A stretch of 6,800 nt of DNA, taken from assembly GCA_013697015.1 (NCBI GenBank), contig JACCXL010000339.1, positions 1 through 6,800 on the forward strand. Reading direction: 5' to 3'. This stretch comes from Chthoniobacterales bacterium (lineage in GTDB: Bacteria > Verrucomicrobiota > Verrucomicrobiia > Chthoniobacterales > UBA10450). The notes beneath the pieces were generated by a model, which worked only from the letters and a program-made list of their open reading frames with translations, searched no databases and was not told the origin of the DNA. Of the stretch, positions 1 through 6,556 are shown in pieces. The translations under genes and the position numbers were made by a program. Within the stretch, counting starts at the first letter, position 1, and each line of letters starts with the position of its first letter.

Positions 1-21
1 GGCCAGCGGTTTGGTCGTCAG

Positions 22-963
22 ATGAAGGGAACCGAGGCCTCGCCAGCCGCATCGCTGAACACCAAGCCGCGCGCTTCAACGGTGGATCCGCTTGTTCGTT
101 GGGTGGCGTGGGGCGCGATCCTGATCAGCAGTGAAGTGCCGGAGATTATCTTAGGTCACTCACGGTTGGAAGGCCCGTCCTGGCTTCCACTGACGCAATG
201 CTTCATTTTGATGGTGATCGCGCTCTGCGCCGCCAGGTCGCCACGTCTCAAAGGCCTGGTCCGTTTTCTCGTTGCCATCGCCGCTCTCTTGCTCGGCTGG
301 TATGTGATTTCGCCGGCTCTCTCCCATCTCGCAAGCCTACGGACCTTTTCGGCGGACCCGAGCTGGGGACGCCGGCTCCTTTTCGCGCGAACGCTTCCGG
401 TGGTGGGCGCGCTGCTTATGAGCCTGACGCTCATCGGGAGCCGGTTACGTCCGCGTGATCTCTACCTAAAATTCGGGAATGTTTCCGCGCTCGCGATCCC
501 GGAGCCCTTTCTCTTTTTACGCAAGCCGGTGCGTTGGACGACTTTCGGGCCCCTCTGGCTCCTCGTTTTCGGCTTCGCGCTCCCCTTCTTCCTCTACATC
601 AGCCTGCGTCCGAACTTCTCGAACTCAGCTCGGATCTTGGAATTTCTACCTTGGATCCTGGGGGTCGCGGTTCTCAACGCCGCCAACGAAGAGTTCCAAT
701 TTCGGTGTGTTCCCCTCGCGCATTTGCGGAATATGCTGCCCGCTGGTGAAGCCGTCCTTCTCACGGCAGTCTACTTCGGCCTCGGCCACTATTTTGGTCA
801 GCCTTCGGGCCCGGTCGGGGTTTTGATGGCGACCTTTGCGGGCTGGATTTGGGGCAAGAGCATGATTGAGACGCGCGGTTTTGCCTGGGCCTTTGCCATT
901 CACCTGGTGCAGGACATTGTGATCTTCTGTTTTTTGCTCATGGGCGATCAACCGAGGTTGTGA
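22..963 (+). CDS. CPBP-family intramembrane glutamic-type protease (CAAX protease/Abi-like)
   Basis: A 313-residue multi-pass membrane protein with the three CPBP (Rce1/Abi) signatures in the C-terminal half. These are EExxxR as E223-E224-F-Q-F-R228, FxxxH as F252-x3-H256, and HxxxD as H294-x3-D298. In Rce1-type enzymes these residues form the active site inside the membrane. Hydrophobic segments are visible at about residues 58-72, 79-100, 119-138, 172-194, 206-220, 243-254, 262-278 and 285-306. Bacterial members are linked to CAAX-like processing, bacteriocin immunity or protein maturation, but substrates are usually unknown; none can be inferred here. The first 25 residues are polar and presumably cytoplasmic. 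No clear Shine-Dalgarno precedes the ATG. The start codon overlaps a TGA in another frame (ATGA, 22-25), and that frame is open back to the window edge, so translational coupling to an upstream gene is possible. It converges on the MBL-fold gene with only a 31-nt gap. Family assignment is firm; function is not. Confidence 0.9.
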   Translation: MKGTEASPAASLNTKPRASTVDPLVRWVAWGAILISSEVPEIILGHSRLEGPSWLPLTQCFILMVIALCAARSPRLKGLVRFLVAIAALLLGWYVISPALSHLASLRTFSADPSWGRRLLFARTLPVVGALLMSLTLIGSRLRPRDLYLKFGNVSALAIPEPFLFLRKPVRWTTFGPLWLLVFGFALPFFLYISLRPNFSNSARILEFLPWILGVAVLNAANEEFQFRCVPLAHLRNMLPAGEAVLLTAVYFGLGHYFGQPSGPVGVLMATFAGWIWGKSMIETRGFAWAFAIHLVQDIVIFCFLLMGDQPRL

Positions 964-994
964 TCGTCCCCGGCCTGCAGCCTGATCTTTACGT

Positions 995-1609
995 TTATGA
1001 GCGAACGAACGGGTTCGTCTGGCGCTCCGATCCAATCGTCGTGACGGGGCCGTGACCGGGTAGAACCGTAATGTCATCGCCTAGAGTGTAGAGCTTGTTT
1101 TTGATTCCCTGGCACAGCAGTTCGCCGTCGCCTCCGGGCAAATCCCAGCGGCCCACGCCGCCGGCGAAAAGCACGTCGCCTCCGACGAGGATTTTCTCCG
1201 ACCGGCAAAGGAAGCAAAGACTCCCGACGCAGTGCCCCGGGACTTCCAGCACTTCAAAATCGAGGCCGCCAAAGGCGCGGGCTGGCGTTGCTTCAATCAG
1301 GAAATCCGGCTCTGCAGGTTCGACTTCCAGGTCGAATCCGTAACGACGAAAGAAATCGCGATCCGAGATCATAGGCACGGTCGCAGGATGACAGCCGACT
1401 TCGCAACCGAAGCGGCGTTTGATTTTGGCGACATCGGGAATGTGATCGAAGTGGCCGTGCGTCAGCAACAGGAGCTTCGGTGCGAGGTGGCGTAATTCGA
1501 GCCATGCACAGGCGCCATCTGGAGCGTCGAAAAGAATGGGACCGTCGGAGCCGTGCACCAGGTAACAGTTCGTCTCGAAAATTCCGCCGCAAAAAGTTTC
1601 GTAGACCAT
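995..1609 (-). CDS. MBL-fold metallo-hydrolase, glyoxalase II-like (YcbL type)
   Basis: A 204-residue cytoplasmic hydrolase of the metallo-beta-lactamase fold. The metal-binding set is complete: HxHxDH at residues 51-56 (H51, H53, D55, H56), H126 in a PGH motif, D145 in GGD, and H186 in PGHGP. The G-R-W-D-L-P-G-G-D stretch (about 153-161) and the C-terminal T-I-G-x-E-R-x-T-N-P-F are hallmarks of the short glyoxalase II-like group that includes YcbL. That group has zinc- or iron-dependent thioesterase activity on S-lactoylglutathione-type substrates. Full-length glyoxalase II is about 250 residues with a C-terminal helical substrate domain that is absent here, so the physiological substrate is uncertain. 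There is no signal peptide. The ATG at 1609 is preceded on its strand by a weak AAGG about 9 nt upstream, and the N-terminus begins directly with the first strand of the fold. It is transcribed divergently from prc and looks monocistronic. Confidence 0.9.
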   Translation of the reverse strand: MVYETFCGGIFETNCYLVHGSDGPILFDAPDGACAWLELRHLAPKLLLLTHGHFDHIPDVAKIKRRFGCEVGCHPATVPMISDRDFFRRYGFDLEVEPAEPDFLIEATPARAFGGLDFEVLEVPGHCVGSLCFLCRSEKILVGGDVLFAGGVGRWDLPGGDGELLCQGIKNKLYTLGDDITVLPGHGPVTTIGSERQTNPFVRS

Positions 1610-1638
1610 TGGCGGCAGCCTTAAACCAGCGGGACCGC

Positions 1639-1660
1639 CGTGACAAATCGCGTCGTCACG
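1639..1660. promoter_or_regulatory. 22-nt dyad symmetry upstream of the MBL-fold gene (candidate operator)
   Basis: CGTGAC at 1639-1644 and its exact reverse complement GTCACG at 1655-1660 are separated by 10 nt. They lie 30 nt upstream of the MBL-fold start, in the divergent gap shared with prc. Two 6-nt arms spaced about 16 nt centre to centre suit a dimeric helix-turn-helix regulator on one helix face. A match of this size is expected about once by chance in a gap this long, so it is only a candidate. Confidence 0.2.
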
Positions 1661-1780
1661 AACCCGCGTCGACTGACTGAGTTAAAGTGCCGGCGGGAAC
1701 GGAAGCTGCATCACCGATCTCCATGCTGCCTGATGCATCTGTTTGAATCTTCTGGGGCGAACATTGTCTGACCAAGAACA

Positions 1781-1800
1781 CGCGAGGCGCGGCCTCCGCG
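1781..1800. repeat. Imperfect GC-rich inverted repeat upstream of prc
   Basis: GAGGC (1784-1788) pairs with GCCTC (1792-1796) around a 3-nt GCG loop. The stem extends outward as CGC (1781-1783) with GCG (1798-1800), leaving one bulged C at 1797. The same bases can form an alternative stem of CGCGG (1788-1792) with CCGCG (1796-1800). It ends 14 nt before a TATGAT box and 53 nt before the chosen prc start. It could be an operator or a leader hairpin. No T-run follows, so it is not an intrinsic terminator. Confidence 0.3.
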
Positions 1801-1814
1801 AATCTTGCGTTCGA

Positions 1815-1820
1815 TATGAT
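1815..1820 (+). promoter_or_regulatory. Possible -10 element for prc
   Basis: TATGAT matches five of six positions of the sigma-70 -10 consensus (TATAAT). It sits in a locally AT-richer stretch 33 nt before the preferred prc ATG at 1854. No good -35 hexamer lies 16-18 nt upstream; that position falls in the GC-rich inverted repeat. If used, transcription would start near 1827 and leave a leader of roughly 25-30 nt. That would exclude the in-frame ATG at 1743 and agrees with the signal-peptide-based start. Confidence 0.25.
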
Positions 1821-1853
1821 ATCTGCGAGCTTCCCAAGCCCTTTTTCCGACCA

Positions 1854-4058
1854 ATGAAACCTCTTTTTTGTCGCTCACTGATTGTTTCAGCTCTTTTGCT
1901 CGCGAGCGGGTGGGGAGTTCAGCCTCTGCAGGCCAAAACAGACGCCGAGCAGGTGGAAGTGTCGGTCGGCCGCCTTCTCGAGGAGGGCCACTACACCCAT
2001 CAATCGTTGAACGATGGGGTGTCACAGAAATTTCTCAAGACATATCTCGAGTTGCTCGACTTCAGCCATTTGTTTTTCACGCAACAGGACGTCGACGCGC
2101 TGAACGCCAAGTACGCGAAATCGCTCGATGATGACGTTCTGCTGGGCAATCTGAAACCGGCCTACGAGATCTACGATCTTTACCAAAAGCGCGTCGACGA
2201 GCGCGTGGCGAAAGTGAAAGAGCTATTAACACAGCCGTTCGATTTCAAAAGCGACGCCACGATCGAACTCAGCCGCCAGAAAGCTCCGTGGCCGAAGGAC
2301 GAGGCGGAGGCCGACGTACTTTGGCGTGGGCGAATTGCCAACGAACTGCTCCAGGAACACTTGAGCGAGCATCCAATCGAGCCGGGCCCGCAGCTCGTTT
2401 CGCGGCGTTATGATCGGCTCGCGCGCAACGTGCACGAAGAAGACAAGGACGAGCAAGTGAAGCTTTTCCTGGACGCACTGGCGCAGACCTACGATCCGCA
2501 TTCCGAATACCTAAGCAAAGCCGATCTGAAGAACTTCAGCATCAACATGGGCCTCTCGCTTGTCGGCATCGGCGCGATGCTGCGGACAGAAGATGGCTAT
2601 GCGAAAATTGAGAGCCTCGTTCCGGGCGGCCCGGCCCAAACGGATGGACGGTTGAAAGTAGGCGATCGGATCACGGCCGTGGCGCAAGGTAACGCCGAGT
2701 TTGCCGATGTCCGGGATATGCGACTCGACAAGGTGGTCGATCAGATCCGCGGAAAAAAAGGAAGTCACGTCCGACTGCTTCTTATTCCCGCGGACGCGCC
2801 CGACCCTTCGAAACGCAAAACTGTCGACCTCGTGCGCGATGAGATAAAACTGAAGGATCAGGAGGCGCGCGCCGACATTATTCTCAAGAAAGACGAGAAC
2901 GGGGAACAGGTAAAGCTTGGCTGGATCACCCTGCCCTCGTTTTACGCCGACATGGAAAAGCATGCGAAGAGCACCACGCGCGATGTGCGGTCGCTGCTCA
3001 AGCGTCTGAACAAGGAAAACATCGGGGGTTTGGTGGTGGATCTGCGACGCAACGGTGGCGGTTCGCTGGAAGAAGCGATTGCCTTGACCGGTCTCTTCTT
3101 GAAGTCCGGCCCGGTCGTCCAGACGAAAGGCGCGAACGGGAATATCGTGGTCTCGAGCGATCCCGATCCTGGTATCGCCTACAGCGGCCCGATGGTCGTT
3201 CTGATTTCTCGCCAGAGCGCCTCCGCAAGTGAAATCTTCGCTGCCGCGCTGCAGGATTACGGCCGCGCGGTGGTCGTGGGCGACAAGAACACCTTTGGAA
3301 AAGGTACTGTTCAGACGATCCTCGAGATTGGCCGGTTCACGTCCCTGCTCGGCACCCGCTCGCAGGAAGATGGCGCACTGAAGTTGACGATTCAAAAGTT
3401 CTACCGCGTCGCGGGCGGATCGACGCAACATCACGGGGTGGCTTCGGATATTGTTCTTCCTTCGCTGAGCGATCTGCCTGAGTTCGGTGAAAGCGCTTTG
3501 AAGAATTCACTTCCTTACGACGAGGTGCCCCCGGCGCGTTTCACGAAGTGGTCGGACACTCATTCGCTCTTTGTCGAGGAATTGAAACATCGTTCCGAAG
3601 CGCGGGTGCAAGCCAGTCCGGAGTTCCATTACGTGATGGAAGACATGGCGCGGCTGCGTCGCCGGTTGGATGAGAACCGCATCACGCTGAACGAGGACAC
3701 GCGCCGGACGGAACTCAACGAGGATAAAGGGCGAAAAGAAACGCGAGCAAAAGAGCGGCTGGCACGCAATGGCGAAGACCTTCGCATGTTTCGATTGACG
3801 CTGGACACGGTGGACAAACCGAACCTGCAGCCAGTCCTTTTCCCGGGGAAAATGGCGACTGCGAAAAGCCCGAAGGTAGCGCCGGAAGCGGCTCCGGATT
3901 CGGATTCCGATACGGACGGCCTCGCGGCGCCGGCGGATGATACGAAGGAACCGGCGATCGATCCGGAACGCGATGAGGCGTTGAACATTCTCACGGATCT
4001 CGTGGAGCTAAGTCATGGACCGAAGACGGCCAGCACAGCTCCGCTGAAAGAGAGCTAG
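1854..4058 (+). CDS. prc: Tail-specific (C-terminal processing) periplasmic protease, Prc/Tsp family S41
   Basis: A 734-residue exported serine protease that in E. coli degrades periplasmic proteins from their C-termini, including peptidoglycan hydrolases. The chosen ATG gives a signal peptide: K2, R7, a hydrophobic core at about 9-18, and likely cleavage after L-Q-A27. The in-frame ATG at 1743 would add 37 charged residues ahead of it and is less likely. Domains in order are the Prc N-terminal helical domain (about 40-225, with the family-typical K-A-P-W-P-K at 143-148), a PDZ domain (about 228-315), and the S41 core (about 340-540). A helical C-terminal region follows (about 550-720). The Ser/Lys dyad is S457 in S-A-S-A-S-E and K483 in T-F-G-K-G-T-V-Q, with D468 at the position of E. 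coli Asp441. It is somewhat longer than E. coli Prc (about 680). Part of the extra length is an acidic Ser/Asp/Ala/Pro linker near 675-705, before a final helix matching the E. coli end. No Shine-Dalgarno is visible. Confidence 0.95.
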   Translation: MKPLFCRSLIVSALLLASGWGVQPLQAKTDAEQVEVSVGRLLEEGHYTHQSLNDGVSQKFLKTYLELLDFSHLFFTQQDVDALNAKYAKSLDDDVLLGNLKPAYEIYDLYQKRVDERVAKVKELLTQPFDFKSDATIELSRQKAPWPKDEAEADVLWRGRIANELLQEHLSEHPIEPGPQLVSRRYDRLARNVHEEDKDEQVKLFLDALAQTYDPHSEYLSKADLKNFSINMGLSLVGIGAMLRTEDGYAKIESLVPGGPAQTDGRLKVGDRITAVAQGNAEFADVRDMRLDKVVDQIRGKKGSHVRLLLIPADAPDPSKRKTVDLVRDEIKLKDQEARADIILKKDENGEQVKLGWITLPSFYADMEKHAKSTTRDVRSLLKRLNKENIGGLVVDLRRNGGGSLEEAIALTGLFLKSGPVVQTKGANGNIVVSSDPDPGIAYSGPMVVLISRQSASASEIFAAALQDYGRAVVVGDKNTFGKGTVQTILEIGRFTSLLGTRSQEDGALKLTIQKFYRVAGGSTQHHGVASDIVLPSLSDLPEFGESALKNSLPYDEVPPARFTKWSDTHSLFVEELKHRSEARVQASPEFHYVMEDMARLRRRLDENRITLNEDTRRTELNEDKGRKETRAKERLARNGEDLRMFRLTLDTVDKPNLQPVLFPGKMATAKSPKVAPEAAPDSDSDTDGLAAPADDTKEPAIDPERDEALNILTDLVELSHGPKTASTAPLKES

Positions 4059-4155
4059 GCCAGAGCCGCTTTTAGCGCGCGTTCGCCGTCGCCCCCGGAG
4101 GAAGACCGACGACGATTTTACGCCGTGGTCTCTCAGGAATGGAAAGCCGCGCTGA

Positions 4156-4800
4156 TTACCAACCGGGCGAGGACGGGAACCGTGGATCGTAGACCGGTGC
4201 GCGCAAGCGCGGATCGAAACGAGGATCAATCCGCGGCTCGTAACGACGCTGGTATCGCGGGCCGCCCCATGGTTGTGGGCCATACCGATCGTAATCGCCC
4301 GTGCGAGGCGTCCGTCCGAAGACGTGCACTGGAGTTCCAACCTCGATGGTGTTGAAAAAGACGATCGCCCGGTCCTCGGACATGCGAACACAGCCGTGTG
4401 AGGCTGCGTATCCCGGCAAATATCCTGCGTGCATTCCCGTCGCGCTGTGAAAGCGCATGAAGTAACGCATTGGCGCCGGAATAAATTTTCCTCCGCGGGG
4501 CACCTTCATGTCGGCATCGGCATCGCTTACGATCGTGTAACCGCGCGCATCGACGATCTTGCCGTACATCGAAGAGAAATGATTGCGCTCTTTCTCGATG
4601 ATCTGGAATGAGCCTGTCTCGGTCAGATGGCCGTAGCGGCCGGTTGAAATTGGGCTGGACAAGACAAGGTGCCGGCCGCGCACGAGATACGCCATCTGCT
4701 GCTGTAGATCGATCTCTACGGACAAACCGGCCGCCGCGCGGACGATGGCGGTGCCGATGAGGGAAAAGAAAATGAATAGCGCGAAATTTCTGCAGCGCAT
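4156..4800 (-). CDS. Exported L,D-transpeptidase (YkuD domain) with Arg/Pro-rich tail
   Basis: A 214-residue protein with an N-terminal hydrophobic export segment (about 5-24, ending A-A-A) followed by a YkuD catalytic domain (about 27-161). The active-site signature is present: H124, then S134-H135-G136-C137-V138-R139, with C137 the nucleophile. YkuD enzymes act in the periplasm, making 3-3 peptidoglycan cross-links or attaching proteins to the wall; which applies here cannot be told. The last 55 residues or so are low-complexity, rich in Arg, Pro and Tyr, with D-P-R three times at about 192-207, outside the conserved fold. ATG at 4800 is preferred because it places the hydrophobic core right after M-R-C-R. 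A TTG at 4836 in frame would add 12 residues and overlap the thyA stop codon. No clear Shine-Dalgarno precedes either. It lies 32 nt downstream of thyA on the same strand, probably cotranscribed, and converges on prc. Confidence 0.9.
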   Translation of the reverse strand: MRCRNFALFIFFSLIGTAIVRAAAGLSVEIDLQQQMAYLVRGRHLVLSSPISTGRYGHLTETGSFQIIEKERNHFSSMYGKIVDARGYTIVSDADADMKVPRGGKFIPAPMRYFMRFHSATGMHAGYLPGYAASHGCVRMSEDRAIVFFNTIEVGTPVHVFGRTPRTGDYDRYGPQPWGGPRYQRRYEPRIDPRFDPRLRAPVYDPRFPSSPGW

Positions 4801-4832
4801 AGGGATTTTAGACGCTCGAAGCGTGGGAACAT

Positions 4833-5627
4833 TCAAACCGCGATCGGCGCCTTGATCGTCGGATGCGGGTCGTAGCCGGTCAGGGTGAAATCATCGAACG
4901 TGAACCCGTGAATGTCGCGCACGCCTTGGTTTAGTTCGATGCGGGGCAGCGGACGGCAGATGCGCGCGAGCTGTTCGCGGGCCTGGGCGAGATGGTTCCG
5001 ATAGAGGTGCAAATCGCCGAAGGTGTGCACGAATTCGCCCGCCCGCAGCCCGCACACTTGCGCCACCATTTTCGTCAGCAGCGAGTAGGATGCGATGTTG
5101 AACGGCACTCCGAGAAATAGATCTGCGCTGCGCTGATACAGTTGGCAGCTCAGCTCGCCATCGCGGACGTAAAATTGAAACAGCACATGACACGGGGGCA
5201 ACGCCATGGCGTGGATCTCGGCCGGATTCCAAGCGGTGACGATCAAGCGGCGGCTCTGCGGATCTTTCTCAATCTGCGCAATGACATCGTCGATTTGGTT
5301 GAAGTGTGTTCCATCGTGTCCGCGCCAATCGGTCCACTGCGCTCCGTAGACGGGCCCGAGGTCGCCGTTTTCGTCTGCCCACTCATCCCAAATCTTAACG
5401 CCGTGTTCGTGGAGCGAGCGGACATTGGTGTCTCCACGCAAAAACCAGAGCAGCTCGTGGATGATCGATTTCAGATGGAGTTTCTTCGTCGTCAGAAGCG
5501 GGAAAGTTTCCCGCAGATCGAATCTCGCCTGCGCGCCGAAAACGGAGAGGGTGCCTACGCCGGTGCGATCTTCGCGGGGACGACCCTTCTCCAGAACCAG
5601 GCGCAGGAGTTCGTGATATTCGCGCAT
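4833..5627 (-). CDS. thyA: Thymidylate synthase
   Basis: ThyA methylates dUMP to dTMP in the cytoplasm using 5,10-methylenetetrahydrofolate, releasing dihydrofolate; it is the de novo source of thymidylate. The protein is 264 residues, the same length as the E. coli enzyme, and key residues fall at the same numbers. These are R21 for phosphate, the R126-R127 pair from the partner subunit, catalytic C146 in P-P-C-H, and R166. D169, N177, H207 and Y209 complete the dUMP contacts. The C-terminus D-P-H-P-x-I-K-A-P-I-A-V matches the family end that closes over the active site. The frame is open upstream to 5783, but those 52 residues have no counterpart in the family, so ATG at 5627 is chosen. The Shine-Dalgarno is weak. 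No dihydrofolate reductase gene adjoins it, although folA often follows thyA; the next gene is the L,D-transpeptidase. It is divergent from the PAP2 gene across a 180-nt gap. Confidence 0.97.
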   Translation of the reverse strand: MREYHELLRLVLEKGRPREDRTGVGTLSVFGAQARFDLRETFPLLTTKKLHLKSIIHELLWFLRGDTNVRSLHEHGVKIWDEWADENGDLGPVYGAQWTDWRGHDGTHFNQIDDVIAQIEKDPQSRRLIVTAWNPAEIHAMALPPCHVLFQFYVRDGELSCQLYQRSADLFLGVPFNIASYSLLTKMVAQVCGLRAGEFVHTFGDLHLYRNHLAQAREQLARICRPLPRIELNQGVRDIHGFTFDDFTLTGYDPHPTIKAPIAV

Positions 5628-5680
5628 GCGAGGAACTCGTCCATCTAGCTGCGCGTGGCCAGCGGTCGCAATGACAAATC

Positions 5681-5698
5681 TTCGCACGCGAAATCGCG
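5681..5698. promoter_or_regulatory. Two overlapping 12-nt palindromes in the thyA/PAP2 divergent gap
   Basis: TTCGCACGCGAA (5681-5692) is a perfect inverted repeat with 5-nt arms and a 2-nt centre. CGCGAAATCGCG (5687-5698) is a second one of the same design, sharing six bases with the first. They sit about 55 nt upstream of thyA and 110 nt upstream of the PAP2 gene, where an operator for either could lie. No convincing -35/-10 pair was found next to them. GC-skewed sequence makes CGCG-type palindromes common, so support is weak. Confidence 0.2.
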
Positions 5699-5797
5699 GC
5701 GAGCGCGTAGCATCACTTCTCCCGCCGGATGCGATTGGAGAGAGATGATCGTGGTTGTGAACCCCGGCGCGCTTTCGTCGCAATGCTGAGCAGGGCT

Positions 5798-5802
5798 GGA
5801 GG
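5798..5802 (+). promoter_or_regulatory. Strong Shine-Dalgarno for the PAP2 gene
   Basis: GGAGG sits 5 nt before the ATG at 5808. It fixes that start over the later in-frame Met codon at residue 17 of the protein. It is the only consensus ribosome binding site clearly visible in the window; the other complete genes have weak or no matches. Confidence 0.7.
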
Positions 5803-5807
5803 CGCGA

Positions 5808-6539
5808 ATGAAAGCTTTTTCAGCGCCACAGCGGCACGACTGGTGGACGCGTCCGATGCTCTTTCTGCGCGCGCGCTTTTCGCGCAAGGGATACCTTGGG
5901 TTGCATCTCACGCTTGGCTTGATCGTGATCGTGACGGCGAGCGCATGCTTTACCGACGTCGCTGAAGACATGTCACGGGAAGCGGCCACGCGCCTGCTGG
6001 ACGAGCGCGTCGCGGTCTGGTTTCACGCGCACGCTACTTCCGGATGGACGGAATTTGCACGGCTCATGTCATTTTTTGGATCCGTCGCATTTCTCGCCGG
6101 TGCATCCGCGGTGTCAGTTGTAATTTTACTGCGTAAACGAGAGTGGAATTTCGCGGTGATGCTCGTCGTCACGATGTTGGGAGGCAGCCTGCTCAACCTG
6201 CTTCTGAAACACATTTTTCATCGTCACCGACCGGTGCTCGAGAACCCGCTCGTCACGCTCAACGGCTTTGGTTTTCCGAGCGGCCACACGATGGGAGCAA
6301 GCCTCTTTTATGGGCTGCTCGCTTTGTGGGCAATGCAGTTGACGAGTCGATCAGCGGCGCGGGTGCTGATCGCGATGGCCGGCGCTCTCGTGATCTTGGT
6401 GGTAGGCTGGAGCCGTATTTATCTCGGCGCGCATTACTTAACCGATGTCCTCGGCGCGAGCACGGCGGGCATTGCCTGGTTGACTGTCTGTTGGACGGGT
6501 TGGGAGACGTTTCGCCGCTGGAATCAATTTACGGCGTGA
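5808..6539 (+). CDS. PAP2-family membrane phosphatase
   Basis: A 243-residue integral membrane phosphatase of the PAP2 (phosphatidic acid phosphatase type 2) superfamily. All three signature motifs are intact: KxxxxxxRP as K134-x6-R141-P142, PSGH at 157-160, and SRxxxxxHxxxD as S202-R203-x5-H209-x3-D213. H209 is the expected nucleophile and H160 the expected acid. Hydrophobic segments lie at about 30-47, 84-107, 115-133, 161-177, 185-200 and 214-230. Family members dephosphorylate lipid phosphates such as phosphatidylglycerol phosphate, phosphatidate or undecaprenyl diphosphate (PgpB-like); motifs alone do not separate these. The nearby L,D-transpeptidase and Prc make a role in envelope lipid recycling a reasonable but unproven guess. 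The start is set by GGAGG 5 nt upstream. It is transcribed divergently from thyA and ends 17 nt before the stop codon of the converging gene on the right. Confidence 0.92.
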   Translation: MKAFSAPQRHDWWTRPMLFLRARFSRKGYLGLHLTLGLIVIVTASACFTDVAEDMSREAATRLLDERVAVWFHAHATSGWTEFARLMSFFGSVAFLAGASAVSVVILLRKREWNFAVMLVVTMLGGSLLNLLLKHIFHRHRPVLENPLVTLNGFGFPSGHTMGASLFYGLLALWAMQLTSRSAARVLIAMAGALVILVVGWSRIYLGAHYLTDVLGASTAGIAWLTVCWTGWETFRRWNQFTA

Positions 6540-6556
6540 CGATCTGTCGAAAACTG

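Noticed and set aside
1005..1018. Palindrome ACGAAC-GG-GTTCGT near the CPBP/MBL-fold convergent ends, considered as a terminator.
   Set aside because: It lies within the C-terminal codons of the MBL-fold gene, has no following T-run, and its 2-nt centre would force a shorter stem.
646..1077. A minus-strand open frame across the CPBP/MBL-fold convergent junction.
   Set aside because: It overlaps the active-site region of the CPBP gene and the C-terminus of the MBL-fold gene in other frames, and its translation is Arg-rich with no domain.
2511..3434. A 307-codon open frame on the minus strand, antisense to prc.
   Set aside because: It lies wholly inside the catalytic and PDZ coding region of prc, whose family motifs are unmistakable. 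The antisense translation has no recognisable domain. Long antisense frames are expected in GC-biased coding DNA.
4059..4155. Possible bidirectional terminator between prc and the L,D-transpeptidase (CGCTTTTAGCG).
   Set aside because: Only a 4-bp stem forms and no T-run follows on either strand, so it does not meet the pattern of an intrinsic terminator.
5671..5748. A 25-codon plus-strand small open frame in the thyA/PAP2 gap (ATG to TGA).
   Set aside because: There is no Shine-Dalgarno, the translation is polar and Arg-rich, and nothing links it to the downstream gene. A frame this short arises easily by chance.
5628..5783. N-terminal extension of thyA by 52 residues to an upstream start.
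   Set aside because: Starting at 5627 gives exactly 264 residues with all active-site residues at E. coli numbering. The extension is Arg-rich and unlike any ThyA N-terminus.
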